Source: Pseudomonas sp.
GTDB lineage: Bacteria; Pseudomonadota; Gammaproteobacteria; Pseudomonadales; Pseudomonadaceae
NCBI RefSeq assembly: GCF_002796985.1
Contig: NZ_PEKX01000018.1
Coordinates: 1-64,000, forward strand
Direction of reading: 5' to 3'
DNA length: 64,000 nucleotides
Shown here: one piece after another, positions 16,564 through 23,948 of the stretch
How positions within the stretch are numbered: the first letter of the stretch is position 1
How the letters are laid out: the number at the start of each line of letters is the position of its first letter
Translations under genes and position numbers: made by a program
Notes under the pieces: model-generated
Told to the model about the DNA's origin: nothing
The model's database searches: none
Seen by the model: the letters and a program-made list of their open reading frames with translations, nothing else

Positions 16564-16594
16564 AAAAAAGCCGGGCCCTGGGCCCGGCTTTTTT
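16564..16594. terminator. Bidirectional terminator after pagL
   Basis: GCCGGGCC (16570-16577) pairs with GGCCCGGC (16581-16588) around CTG. Six A precede and six T follow, so it can act in both directions. It lies 13 bp past the pagL stop codon. Confidence 0.92.
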
Positions 16595-16635
16595 GTGCCT
16601 GCGGGTTTGGCTCATTCCTACAGGATGACTTCGTC

Positions 16636-16718
16636 GTAGGATGGTGTGGAGCGAAGCGATACCCATCAATCCAGCGGGCACCGATCATGATGGGTATCGC
16701 AAGCTCCACCCATCCTAC
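16636..16718. repeat. Inverted intergenic repeat, GTAGGATGG family, copy 1
   Basis: An imperfect inverted repeat starting GTAGGATGG-TGGAGC and ending in its complement (GCTCCACCCATCCTAC), with GATACCCATC and its complement inside. A related element lies at 47627-47708. It separates pagL from the photolyase gene. Dispersed elements of this type are common in pseudomonads. Confidence 0.75.
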
Positions 16719-16730
16719 GAAGAGCTGACC

Positions 16731-18158
16731 TCAGCGGGCGGCGGAGAGGTTCTTGAACGCTTCCAGCGCCCGTTCCCGCGTGGCCGAGAGATCGCACATC
16801 GGTTGTGGATAACGCTCCGCGCCGAACAGCCCGAGCTTCGACGGATCATGCATCGCCCGGCCCTGCAGCCCGGCCAGCTCCGGCAGCCAGCGATGGATGA
16901 AGCGGCCATCCGGATCGAAGCGCTCGGACTGCGAGATCGGATTGAAGAGGCGGAAATAGGGCACCGCGTCGGTGCCGGTGGAAGCGCTCCACTGCCAGCC
17001 GCCGTTGTTCGCCGCCAGGTCGCCGTCGATCAGGTGGCGCATGAACCAGCGTTCGCCCTCGCGCCAGTCGATCAGCAGGTTCTTGGTGAGGAACATCGCC
17101 ACCACCATGCGCAGACGGTTATGCATCCAGCCGGTGGCGAGCAACTGGCGCATGGCGGCGTCGATGATCGGGAAGCCGGTGCGGCCCTGCTGCCAGTCTT
17201 CCAGATCCTTCTGGTCGTAGCGCCACTTGAGCTTCTCGGTGTCTTCGCGGAAGGCTCGGTGCCGGCTGACGCGCGGGAAACCGACCAGGATGTGTTTGTA
17301 GAACTCGCGCCAGAGCAGCTCGTTGATCCAGCTGACCGCGCCACTGTTGCCGGTTTCGAACTCGCCGTGGTTGTTCGCCAGCGCCGCGTGCAGGCACTGC
17401 CGCGGCGACAGCACACCGGCGGCCAGGTAGGGCGAGAGGCGGCTGGTGCCGTCGCGCGCGGGGAGGTCGCGGGTGTCCTGGTAGGTCTTGAGGATTTCGT
17501 CGGTGAACAACTCCATGCGCTCGTGCGCCGCCGCTTCGCCTGCGGGCCATTCCTCGCGCAGTTCGGCTGTCGGTGTCTCGAAGCCTTCCACCCGCTCCGG
17601 CACCACGTCGCTGGTGATATCCAGCTTCTGCTGTGCGCGGGGCGCCGGCAGCAAGCGAGGCACGCCGAGGTTCAGGCGTTCGTAGCAGACCTTGCGGAAT
17701 TGGCTGTAGACCTGGAAGTAGGTGCCGCCCTTGGTAAGAATCGTGCCGGGCGTAAAGAACAACTGGTCGAGGTGGCTGCGCAGGCGGATGCCGTCGCGCT
17801 CCAGCGCTTTCTCCACGGCGGCGTCGCGGGCGGACTCGTTGACGCCGTACTCCTCATTGACGTGCACCGTCTCGATGTCCAGCTCGCGGCAGAGTTGGGC
17901 GATGACGTCGGGGGCTTGGTCCCAGAGGTCCGTCGTGCGGATCAGCAGTGGGACGTGCAGCTTGTCGAGGCTGGCGCGCAGCTCACGCAGGTTGCGCAGC
18001 CAGAAGTCGACCTTGCACGGCGCGTCGTCGTGGCGCTGCCACTGGCCGGGGCTGAGCAGGTAGCAGACGATCACCGGGCCACGTTCGGCGGCGGCGTGCA
18101 GGGCGCTGTTATCACGCAGACGCAGGTCGCTGCGCAGCCAGACGAGTTGGCGTTTCAT
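16731..18158 (-). CDS. phr: Deoxyribodipyrimidine photolyase
   Basis: A 475-residue FAD enzyme that reverses cyclobutane pyrimidine dimers using blue light. The N-terminal LVWLRSDLRLRDNSAL is the antenna-domain signature. The C-terminal FAD domain shows SWINELLWREFYKH, GWMHNRLRM and DGDLAANNGGWQW. The start at 18158 has GGGGAGG upstream and overlaps the stop of the MerR-type gene by 4 bp, so it is the last gene of a leftward operon (TudS-like, MerR-like, phr). That operon starts beside two TGTACA-N12-TGTACA boxes, consistent with light-dependent control. Confidence 0.95.
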   Translation of the reverse strand: MKRQLVWLRSDLRLRDNSALHAAAERGPVIVCYLLSPGQWQRHDDAPCKVDFWLRNLRELRASLDKLHVPLLIRTTDLWDQAPDVIAQLCRELDIETVHVNEEYGVNESARDAAVEKALERDGIRLRSHLDQLFFTPGTILTKGGTYFQVYSQFRKVCYERLNLGVPRLLPAPRAQQKLDITSDVVPERVEGFETPTAELREEWPAGEAAAHERMELFTDEILKTYQDTRDLPARDGTSRLSPYLAAGVLSPRQCLHAALANNHGEFETGNSGAVSWINELLWREFYKHILVGFPRVSRHRAFREDTEKLKWRYDQKDLEDWQQGRTGFPIIDAAMRQLLATGWMHNRLRMVVAMFLTKNLLIDWREGERWFMRHLIDGDLAANNGGWQWSASTGTDAVPYFRLFNPISQSERFDPDGRFIHRWLPELAGLQGRAMHDPSKLGLFGAERYPQPMCDLSATRERALEAFKNLSAAR

Positions 18159-19105
18159 GCGGCCTCCCCGTTGAGCAGGTGCAGTTCGCGCAGCCGTTCG
18201 AACGCGGCGACCGGGTCGCTGGCCAGGTGCAGCGGCGGTTCGGCGATGGCCAGTTCCTGCAGCGCATCGGGGTGGATGGCGGTGGCGGGCCCGGCCAGCA
18301 GGCGTGGGCAATCGACGCCGGCCAGCAGCCGGGGCAGCTGCAACAGGTTCAGCGTGCGGCTGGAGTAGAGCAGCACGGCGCGCGGTTGCAGGCGCTCCAC
18401 CGCCAGTGCCAGTTCACCGGGCGGCAAGGGCCAGTCGAAGATTTCCAGCGGGCAACCGGCGCTGCTGGCCAGCCAGGCGGTAAGCCACAGGCCCGGCTCC
18501 AGCGGCAGGCCGGACTGGTTCACCAGAAGCAGTGGAGCGCCGCGCTGCTGGCGGTTGTGATGGTAGAGGCGGGTACCGAACTTGGTGCGCAGCCAGGTGT
18601 GGAAGAACACCCGCTCCAGCTGCGCGCCGAACTGGCCCTGCCAGCGCCGCTCCAGTTCCTCCAGCAGGGGCAGCATCAGCTGTTCGCAGAGGGTTTGCGC
18701 GGGGTAGATCGCCAGCGCGCCGTTGAACAGCTCGTCCAGCTGGCGTTCGTTGATCCGGCCGATGGCGGCGATGCAGTGCTGGCGCAGGTCGCCCCAGGGC
18801 GAGGCGGTGGTTTCCAGTGGTGGCGGCGCGTCTTCGTCGAGCAGAGCGCGGATCTTGCTCACCGCCACGCCCCGGCCGAGCCAGGTGAGGATGGCCTGGA
18901 TGCGCGCGATCTGCGCTTCGGAGTAGAGGCGGTGGCCCTTGGGCGTGCGTTGCGGCACGACCAGGCCGTAGCGGCGCTCCCAGGCGCGCAGGGTGACCGG
19001 GTTGACGCCGGTGCGCCGGGACACTTCGCGGATCGGCAGCCAACCTTCGGCCAGGGCTTGGCGGTAATCGTCGTCCGTTTCGCGGTGAGGGTGGTCGGGA
19101 TTCAT
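18155..19105 (-). CDS. MerR-family regulator, LitR/CarH-like without a clear B12 motif
   Basis: A 316-residue regulator. The N-terminal winged helix has LPIREVSRRTGVNPVTLRAWERRYG, the MerR/LitR signature with WERRYG. The C-terminal part resembles the helical and Rossmann-like cobalamin-binding module of LitR/CarH, but I see no E/D-x-H motif for B12 ligation. This fits the B12-independent class III LitR proteins of pseudomonads, reported in P. putida to act with a LOV photoreceptor; no LOV gene is in this window. It is encoded with photolyase (4-bp overlap), and three matching operator candidates lie nearby. The start at 19105 is chosen for the AAGG 6 bp upstream. Confidence 0.85.
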   Translation of the reverse strand: MNPDHPHRETDDDYRQALAEGWLPIREVSRRTGVNPVTLRAWERRYGLVVPQRTPKGHRLYSEAQIARIQAILTWLGRGVAVSKIRALLDEDAPPPLETTASPWGDLRQHCIAAIGRINERQLDELFNGALAIYPAQTLCEQLMLPLLEELERRWQGQFGAQLERVFFHTWLRTKFGTRLYHHNRQQRGAPLLLVNQSGLPLEPGLWLTAWLASSAGCPLEIFDWPLPPGELALAVERLQPRAVLLYSSRTLNLLQLPRLLAGVDCPRLLAGPATAIHPDALQELAIAEPPLHLASDPVAAFERLRELHLLNGEAA

Positions 19106-19136
19106 GGGCATCCTTTCAGTACGTCTGATGGCTACG

Positions 19137-20096
19137 TCAGATGGCATTGCGCAGGCTCAGGTCTTCGGGGTGTGGTTGCAGGTAGGCCTGGGCATCGATG
19201 TAGGGGTGCGGGTGCCGGCGGAAGTGGTGCTTGAGCAGGGTCAGCGGCACCACCAGCGGGATCACGCCCTCGCGATACTGGTCGATCAGATGCTGCATCT
19301 CGGCCTTCTCGGTGGAGGGCAGGTCGTGTTTGAGGTAGCCGGCCAGGTGCTGCAGCACGTTGCTGTGGGTGCCACGGGTGGCGCAGGTACCCAGCGCCTG
19401 CATGAAGTCGCGGAAGTACGCCGGGGCGAAGTCTTCCAGCGGCTGGTCGGCGATCTTCGCCAGGCGCTGGCCGAGGGCGCTGTACTGGCGCGGGTTGTGC
19501 GCCATCAGCTGATACTTGTAGCGGGAGTGGAAGCCGATCACCGCGTGGCGTGTCAGGCCTTCCTCGCAAAGCCGCTGCCAGGCGGCGAAGGCGAACACGC
19601 GGGTGAGGAAGTTCTCGCGGATCACCGGGTCGTTGAGCCGGCCTTCTTCTTCCACCGGCAGTTCCGGGCGCTCGGCGCAGAAGGCTTGCGCATACAGCCC
19701 GCGTACACCCGGCGGACGCAACTGGCCATCGAAGCGATAGAGCTTCACCCGCTGCAGGCCGCAGGAGGGCGACTGCTGCATGAAGATGTAGCCGCAGATG
19801 TCCCGCAGCAGCGCGGCCTGCTGGCGGCCAAAGTCGAGCAGGGCCTCGCTGACGTCGCGGCCACCGTCGCGCTGGATCAGCGCCCTGGGCTCGTTGCGAT
19901 CGCCGACCAGACGCAGGGTCGGCCGCGGAACGCCGAGGCCGATGGCGACTTCCGGGCACACCGGAGTGAAGTCAAAGTGGTGACTGAGGACGTCCAGGCA
20001 CAGGTGCGAGGCCTTGTGCCCGCCGTTGTAGCGCACCGGCTCGCCCAGCAGGCAGGCGCTGATGCCGAGCTTGGGGCGAGGTGTGGTGTTGGACAT
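19137..20096 (-). CDS. DUF523 (TudS-like) and DUF1722 (YbgA) fusion protein
   Basis: A 319-residue two-domain protein. The N-terminal half (about 1-155) is DUF523, with Cys15 (ISACLLGE), Cys47 (PVCPEV) and Cys112 (QQSPSCG). Three such cysteines hold the [4Fe-4S] cluster in TudS thiouracil desulfidases. The C-terminal half (about 190-310) is DUF1722 (YbgA), of unknown role (GFHSRYKYQLMAHN). It is the first gene of the operon with the MerR-like regulator and photolyase. Boxes at 20114-20137 and 20164-20187 are directly upstream. No strong ribosome-binding site precedes the ATG. A link to 4-thiouridine, a near-UV chromophore of tRNA, is inference. Confidence 0.85.
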   Translation of the reverse strand: MSNTTPRPKLGISACLLGEPVRYNGGHKASHLCLDVLSHHFDFTPVCPEVAIGLGVPRPTLRLVGDRNEPRALIQRDGGRDVSEALLDFGRQQAALLRDICGYIFMQQSPSCGLQRVKLYRFDGQLRPPGVRGLYAQAFCAERPELPVEEEGRLNDPVIRENFLTRVFAFAAWQRLCEEGLTRHAVIGFHSRYKYQLMAHNPRQYSALGQRLAKIADQPLEDFAPAYFRDFMQALGTCATRGTHSNVLQHLAGYLKHDLPSTEKAEMQHLIDQYREGVIPLVVPLTLLKHHFRRHPHPYIDAQAYLQPHPEDLSLRNAI

Positions 20097-20113
20097 GGTG
20101 TCGACCGATTTCT

Positions 20114-20137
20114 TGTACAGGTAAATTTATTTGTACA
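20114..20137 (-). promoter_or_regulatory. TGTACA-N12-TGTACA box 1
   Basis: TGTACA at 20114-20119 and 20132-20137, exactly 12 bp apart, 17 bp upstream of the TudS-like start. The format agrees with the operator I recall for the class III LitR regulator PplR1 of P. putida (T(G/A)TACA-N12-TGTA(C/T)A). Binding here by the adjacent MerR-type protein is inferred. Confidence 0.7.
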
Positions 20138-20163
20138 ACTATCGGCAAGGATAGGCGCAGGCT

Positions 20164-20187
20164 TGTACAAGTGCAAAGCCTTGTACA
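20164..20187. promoter_or_regulatory. TGTACA-N12-TGTACA box 2
   Basis: TGTACA at 20164-20169 and 20182-20187 with a 12-bp spacer, starting 50 bp from box 1. It lies in the same gap, upstream of the TudS-merR-phr operon and past the end of the FAD oxidoreductase gene. Confidence 0.7.
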
Positions 20188-20247
20188 AGGGGGCGGCTGA
20201 AGTTGGGGCGCTCCGACCTTCTCTGAGTGGAGAAGGTCAGAGGCTGG

Positions 20248-21231
20248 TCAGAGGTGTTCGAGCAGGCGTCGGGCGGCTTCCAGGCCGCTCAGCCAGGCGC
20301 CCTCGACACGGCCGGAGAGGCACCAGTCGCCGCAGGCGTAGATACCCAGGTCGGCATCGGCGAGGGCGCCGAACTGGTGGGCTTCCATGGGCCGGGCGTA
20401 GAGCCAGCGGTGGGCGAGGGCGAAGTCGGGGGCGTGGACGGCGCAGCCGATCAGCTCGGCGAAGGCGCCGCGCAGGTGCTCGATCACGCTCTCCTTGGGC
20501 AGGTCGATGTGCTGCTTGCTCCAGCCGCTGGCGGCGTGCAGCACCCAGGTGTCGAGCTGTTCGTCGCGGCCCGGCTTGGAGTGATTGCTGGCCAGCCACG
20601 ACAGCGGACCTTCGTGCACGAAGCAGCCTTGCACGGGAGTGTCCAGTGGTTCGCGGAAGGCCAGGGCGACGGCCCAGCTCGGCTCCATCGGGATGCTCGC
20701 GGCGGCGGCGGCCAGTTTCGGCGCGCTGGCCAGCAGAGCGGCGGCCTGGGGTGCGGGCGTGGCCACCAGCACGCGGCTGAACGGGCCGTGGGTCTGGCCC
20801 TCGGAGTCCTGCAGGTGCCAGTGTTCCTCACCGCGGAACACTTCGGTGATGCGGCAGGTAAAGGTGACGACCTGGTCCTGCAGTAACGCGCGGGTGATCG
20901 CGCTCATGCGCGGGGTGCCGACCCAGCGCGGTTGCTCGTCGGGGGAGGGGCTCAGCTCACCGTCGCGGTACTGGTAGAGGGCCGGGTCCCATTCGGCGAC
21001 CCAGCCGTGCTCGCGCCATTTCTGCACGGCGTCGAGGAAGCGTCGGTCGCGGGCGGTGAAATACTGCGCACCGAGGTCCAGGGCACCGGCTTCGCTGCGC
21101 TTGCTGGCCATCCGGCCGCCGCTGCCGTGGCCCTTGTCGAACAGCTGGACGTCCTGTCCGGCGTCCTGCAGCGCGTGGGCGGCAGAGAGTCCGGCGATAC
21201 CGGTGCCAATGATGGCAATGGGGGCGCTCAT
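20248..21231 (-). CDS. FAD-dependent amine oxidase-like (renalase-type) oxidoreductase
   Basis: A 327-residue flavoprotein. The N-terminal PIAIIGTGIAGLSAAHAL is the FAD dinucleotide-binding loop, followed by GHGSGGRMASKR and LDLGAQYFTAR as in renalase-like amine oxidases. The C-terminal IYACGDWCLSGRVEGAWLSG is the second FAD contact. Substrate unknown. The start has GAGG 6 bp upstream. Box 3 (21280-21303) lies 49 bp upstream, between it and the divergent epimerase gene, placing it in the same likely regulon as photolyase. Confidence 0.88.
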   Translation of the reverse strand: MSAPIAIIGTGIAGLSAAHALQDAGQDVQLFDKGHGSGGRMASKRSEAGALDLGAQYFTARDRRFLDAVQKWREHGWVAEWDPALYQYRDGELSPSPDEQPRWVGTPRMSAITRALLQDQVVTFTCRITEVFRGEEHWHLQDSEGQTHGPFSRVLVATPAPQAAALLASAPKLAAAAASIPMEPSWAVALAFREPLDTPVQGCFVHEGPLSWLASNHSKPGRDEQLDTWVLHAASGWSKQHIDLPKESVIEHLRGAFAELIGCAVHAPDFALAHRWLYARPMEAHQFGALADADLGIYACGDWCLSGRVEGAWLSGLEAARRLLEHL

Positions 21232-21279
21232 GACATGCCTCGTCGTCTGTATCTTTCAGCGTAACGAGCAGAAGGTTCT

Positions 21280-21303
21280 TGTACAAATGAAACTATCTGT
21301 ACA
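21280..21303. promoter_or_regulatory. TGTACA-N12-TGTACA box 3
   Basis: TGTACA at 21280-21285 and 21298-21303 with a 12-bp spacer, in the divergent gap between the FAD oxidoreductase and the YfcH-like epimerase genes. Read leftward, TTGTAC with TACGCT 17 bp later could be the -35 and -10 of the oxidoreductase promoter, overlapping the box. Confidence 0.7.
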
Positions 21304-21525
21304 CTCTGCGTGACTGCGTTTGGGTGAGTTTCAGCTATCTGCGCTCGTCAACGATAGGAGTCCGATCATCGGAACCTTCGGCGCCGTATCGGTTCATTCA
21401 GAGATGAACCCGGCTCAAGGTCCGGCACATACAGCGTAGACCTCGCCGCGGAGGGAGTGTCAATGCAATCGCTTCCCTCTCGTCCAGACTGATGGAAGGT
21501 GGAACAACCCAACAAGGAGTTCGCC

Positions 21526-22431
21526 ATGCACATTCTCTTGACCGGCGGCACCGGCCTGATCGGCCGCCGCCTCTGTCGCCAGTGGGGCGCCGAGGGGCAT
21601 CAGCTCACGGTGCTGAGTCGTCAGCCGCAGCGCGTCGCTTCGCTGTGCGGCGAGGCGGTGCGCGGTATCGCCGACTTCGAGGCCTATGGTGACGGCCCGC
21701 TGGATGCGGTGGTCAACCTGGCCGGCGAGCCCATCGCCGATAAACCCTGGAGCGCCCGGCGCAAGGCCCTGTTGTGGGACAGCCGGGTACGCCTGACCGA
21801 GCGCCTGGTGAGCTGGCTGGAAGGCCGCAGCCAGCGCCCGGCGGTACTGATCAACGGCTCGGCGGTCGGCTGGTATGGCGACGCCGGCGAGCGTCCGCTG
21901 GAGGAGAACAGCGCGGCAGCCGGCGAGGACTTCGCCAGCGAACTGTGCCTGGCCTGGGAGCAGATCGCCCGCGAGGCCGAAGCCCTGGGCATCCGCGTGG
22001 TGCTGGTGCGTACCGGGCTGGTGCTGGCGCCCGAAGGGGGATTCCTCAAGCGCTTGCTGCCGCCGTTCCGCCTGGGCGCCGGCGGGCGACTGGGCGATGG
22101 GCGCCAGTGGATGTCGTGGATCCATATCGAAGACCAGATCGCCCTGATCGATTTTCTTTTGCGCAAGGCCGACGCAAGCGGCCCTTACAATGCGTGCGCG
22201 CCGCAGCCGGTGCGCAACCGCGACTTCACCCAGGAACTGGGCCAGGCGCTGCACCGGCCGACGCTGATGCCGGTGCCGGGCTTTGCCCTGCGCCTGCTGC
22301 TGGGCGAGATGTCCACCCTGCTGCTGGGCGGCCAGCGCATCGTGCCGCAACGCCTGCTGGATGCCGGCTTCGTCTTCCGCTTCCCTCAGTTCAAGGACGC
22401 GCTGGCCGACGTGTTGCGCGAAGCTCGCTGA
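21526..22431 (+). CDS. TIGR01777-family (YfcH-like) NAD-dependent epimerase
   Basis: A 301-residue extended-SDR protein. The N-terminal MHILLTGGTGLIGRRLCRQW is the nucleotide-binding glycine motif. NLAGEPIADKPW, SRVRLTERLV and INGSAVGWYG are YfcH-family landmarks, and the DUF1731 C-terminal region (LLGEMSTLLLGGQRIVPQRLLDAGF) is complete. Function is unknown in the family. The start at 21526 has AAGGAG 6 bp upstream. It diverges from the FAD oxidoreductase over a gap carrying box 3 and precedes hemH. Confidence 0.88.
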   Translation: MHILLTGGTGLIGRRLCRQWGAEGHQLTVLSRQPQRVASLCGEAVRGIADFEAYGDGPLDAVVNLAGEPIADKPWSARRKALLWDSRVRLTERLVSWLEGRSQRPAVLINGSAVGWYGDAGERPLEENSAAAGEDFASELCLAWEQIAREAEALGIRVVLVRTGLVLAPEGGFLKRLLPPFRLGAGGRLGDGRQWMSWIHIEDQIALIDFLLRKADASGPYNACAPQPVRNRDFTQELGQALHRPTLMPVPGFALRLLLGEMSTLLLGGQRIVPQRLLDAGFVFRFPQFKDALADVLREAR

Positions 22432-22501
22432 ACACCCTGGTCGCCGATGCCCTGCGACATCGGTGACAGGCTTGAAACAGCCTTGAGCGACTCTTGATGG
22501 C

Positions 22502-22530
22502 GCGGGCTGCGTGTAAACTGCGCAGCCCGC
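22502..22530. promoter_or_regulatory. Inverted repeat enclosing a possible hemH -10 box
   Basis: GCGGGCTGCG (22502-22511) pairs with CGCAGCCCGC (22521-22530). The 9-base loop contains TAAACT, a possible -10 element 49 bp before hemH. No T tract follows, so it is not a typical terminator of the upstream gene. Confidence 0.4.
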
Positions 22531-22567
22531 ACGACGACCTCCTACCGTACCGGTTTAAGGACACTGC

Positions 22568-23590
22568 ATGACCCAAAACGCCCTCCTGCTGGTCAACCTG
22601 GGATCACCGGCCTCCACCCAGGTCGAGGACGTGCGCCGCTACCTCGATCAGTTCCTCATGGACCCTTACGTGATCGACCTGCCGTGGCCGATCCGCCGGC
22701 TGCTGGTGTCGCTGGTGCTGCGCAAGCGCCCGGAGGAGTCCGCCCACGCCTACGCGTCGATCTGGTGGGATGAGGGCTCGCCGCTGGTCGTGCTCAGCCG
22801 TCGTTTGCAGGAGGCGGTCCGGCCGTTCTGGCCGCATGGTCCGGTGGAGCTGGGCATGCGTTATGGCGAACCGTCCATCGAGGGCGCGCTGCTGCGCCTG
22901 AGCCAGCAGGGCATCACCCAGGTGACCTTTGCGCCGCTCTATCCGCAGTTCGCCGACAGCACCACCACCACCGCTATCGAGGAAGCCCGCCGGGTGATGC
23001 GCGAGCACAACCTCAAGCTGGAGCTGAAGGTGCTGCCGCCGTTCTACGCGGAACCCGAATACCGTCAGGCGCTGGTGGACAGCGTGAAGCCGTATCTGCA
23101 ACAACCCTACGACCACCTGCTGCTGAGCTTCCACGGCCTGCCCGAGTCGCACATCCGCAAGTTGGTGAAGGACAAGGACCACGACCTCACCGCCAGCTCC
23201 AGCCGGGGTGTGCACGAGGAGGTCATGGCTGTCTGTTACCGCAGCCAGTGCCTGCGCACGGCGGAGGACTTCGCCGCTGGCGCCGGGCTGGAAGACGGAC
23301 GCTGGTCGGTGTCCTTCCAATCGCGCCTGGGTCGCAACAAGTGGATCGAACCCTATACCGAGGCGCAGCTGGACAAGCTCGGCAAGCAGGGCGTGAAGCG
23401 CCTGCTGGTGATGTGCCCGGCCTTCGTCGCCGACTGCATCGAGACGCTGGAAGAGATCGGCCAGCGCGGCCAGGAACAGTTCCGCGCGGCAGGTGGTGAA
23501 GAGCTGGTGCTGGTGCCCTGCCTGAACGACCAGGAGTTGTGGGCGCGGGCATTGGCGAAGCTTTGCGAGCGGTTGCCTGCCGCAATCTGA
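22568..23590 (+). CDS. hemH: Ferrochelatase
   Basis: A 340-residue enzyme inserting Fe(II) into protoporphyrin IX, the last step of heme synthesis, at the inner face of the cytoplasmic membrane. The start MTQNALLLVNLGSPAS, the metal-site His in LLSFHGLPESH, and KRLLVMCPAFVADCIETLEEI with the conserved Glu are present. AAGGA precedes the ATG. It follows the YfcH-like gene; in this neighbourhood heme, photolyase and flavin genes cluster, sensible because porphyrins and flavins are photosensitisers. Direct control by box 3 is not shown. Confidence 0.96.
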   Translation: MTQNALLLVNLGSPASTQVEDVRRYLDQFLMDPYVIDLPWPIRRLLVSLVLRKRPEESAHAYASIWWDEGSPLVVLSRRLQEAVRPFWPHGPVELGMRYGEPSIEGALLRLSQQGITQVTFAPLYPQFADSTTTTAIEEARRVMREHNLKLELKVLPPFYAEPEYRQALVDSVKPYLQQPYDHLLLSFHGLPESHIRKLVKDKDHDLTASSSRGVHEEVMAVCYRSQCLRTAEDFAAGAGLEDGRWSVSFQSRLGRNKWIEPYTEAQLDKLGKQGVKRLLVMCPAFVADCIETLEEIGQRGQEQFRAAGGEELVLVPCLNDQELWARALAKLCERLPAAI

Positions 23591-23600
23591 GCGCAGTGAT

Positions 23601-23668
23601 GTAGGGCGCATAACGCCTTGGGCGTTATCCGCCATGGAGGATAAAGCGTTCCGCTTTATGCGCCCTAC
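23601..23668. repeat. Inverted repeat, GTAGGGCG-ATAACGCC family, copy 1
   Basis: Starts GTAGGGCGCATAA and ends in its complement TTATGCGCCCTAC. It also contains ATAACGCC-TTG-GGCGTTAT as an internal hairpin. Related sequence lies at 47721-47753 and, degenerate, at 35651-35683. Confidence 0.75.
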
Positions 23669-23686
23669 AGGGAAGATCTGCTCTTC

Positions 23687-23779
23687 GTAGGACCGAGGGG
23701 GACGCCCAGTTCTTGCTCGCGAACAAGCTCGCAGGCGGCTCCAGCGCTGGGCGGGTTCGCGAGCAAGCTCGCTCCTACA
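23687..23779. repeat. REP-like pair, GAGCAAGCTCGCTCCTAC family
   Basis: A partly decayed left arm and a right arm ending GAGCAAGCTCGCTCCTAC. The family also occurs at 25321-25414, 35561-35632, 43155-43225, 47786-47856 and, as a single arm, 58638-58661. These are REP-type elements confined to gaps between genes. Confidence 0.8.
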
Positions 23780-23948
23780 GGGGGAGACGGCGAAACCCTG
23801 CGTCCAATCCCTGACCACCCATTCATCAGCCAACGGCCGACGCGCGCATTCAGAGATTTGATAGTGCGCGCGCGACGCGTTCGCAATGCCTACTCTGCGG
23901 GTCTCCCCTTCGCCTTCGCCGCGATTGGCGGCGTATCAGGAGCCCGGC

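Larger units (their letters stand above)
23591..23948. other. Intergenic region with two repeat elements
   Basis: About 360 bp between hemH and the MFS gene. It holds an inverted repeat at 23601-23668 and a REP-like pair at 23687-23779, then about 170 bp with no clear motif before the MFS ribosome-binding site. No gene is supported here. Confidence 0.6.

Noticed and set aside
23687..23779. Repeated GAGCAAGCTCGCTCCTAC arms considered as CRISPR-like repeats
   Set aside because: They occur as isolated inverted pairs in different gaps, not as regularly spaced direct repeats with unique spacers; no cas gene is present.
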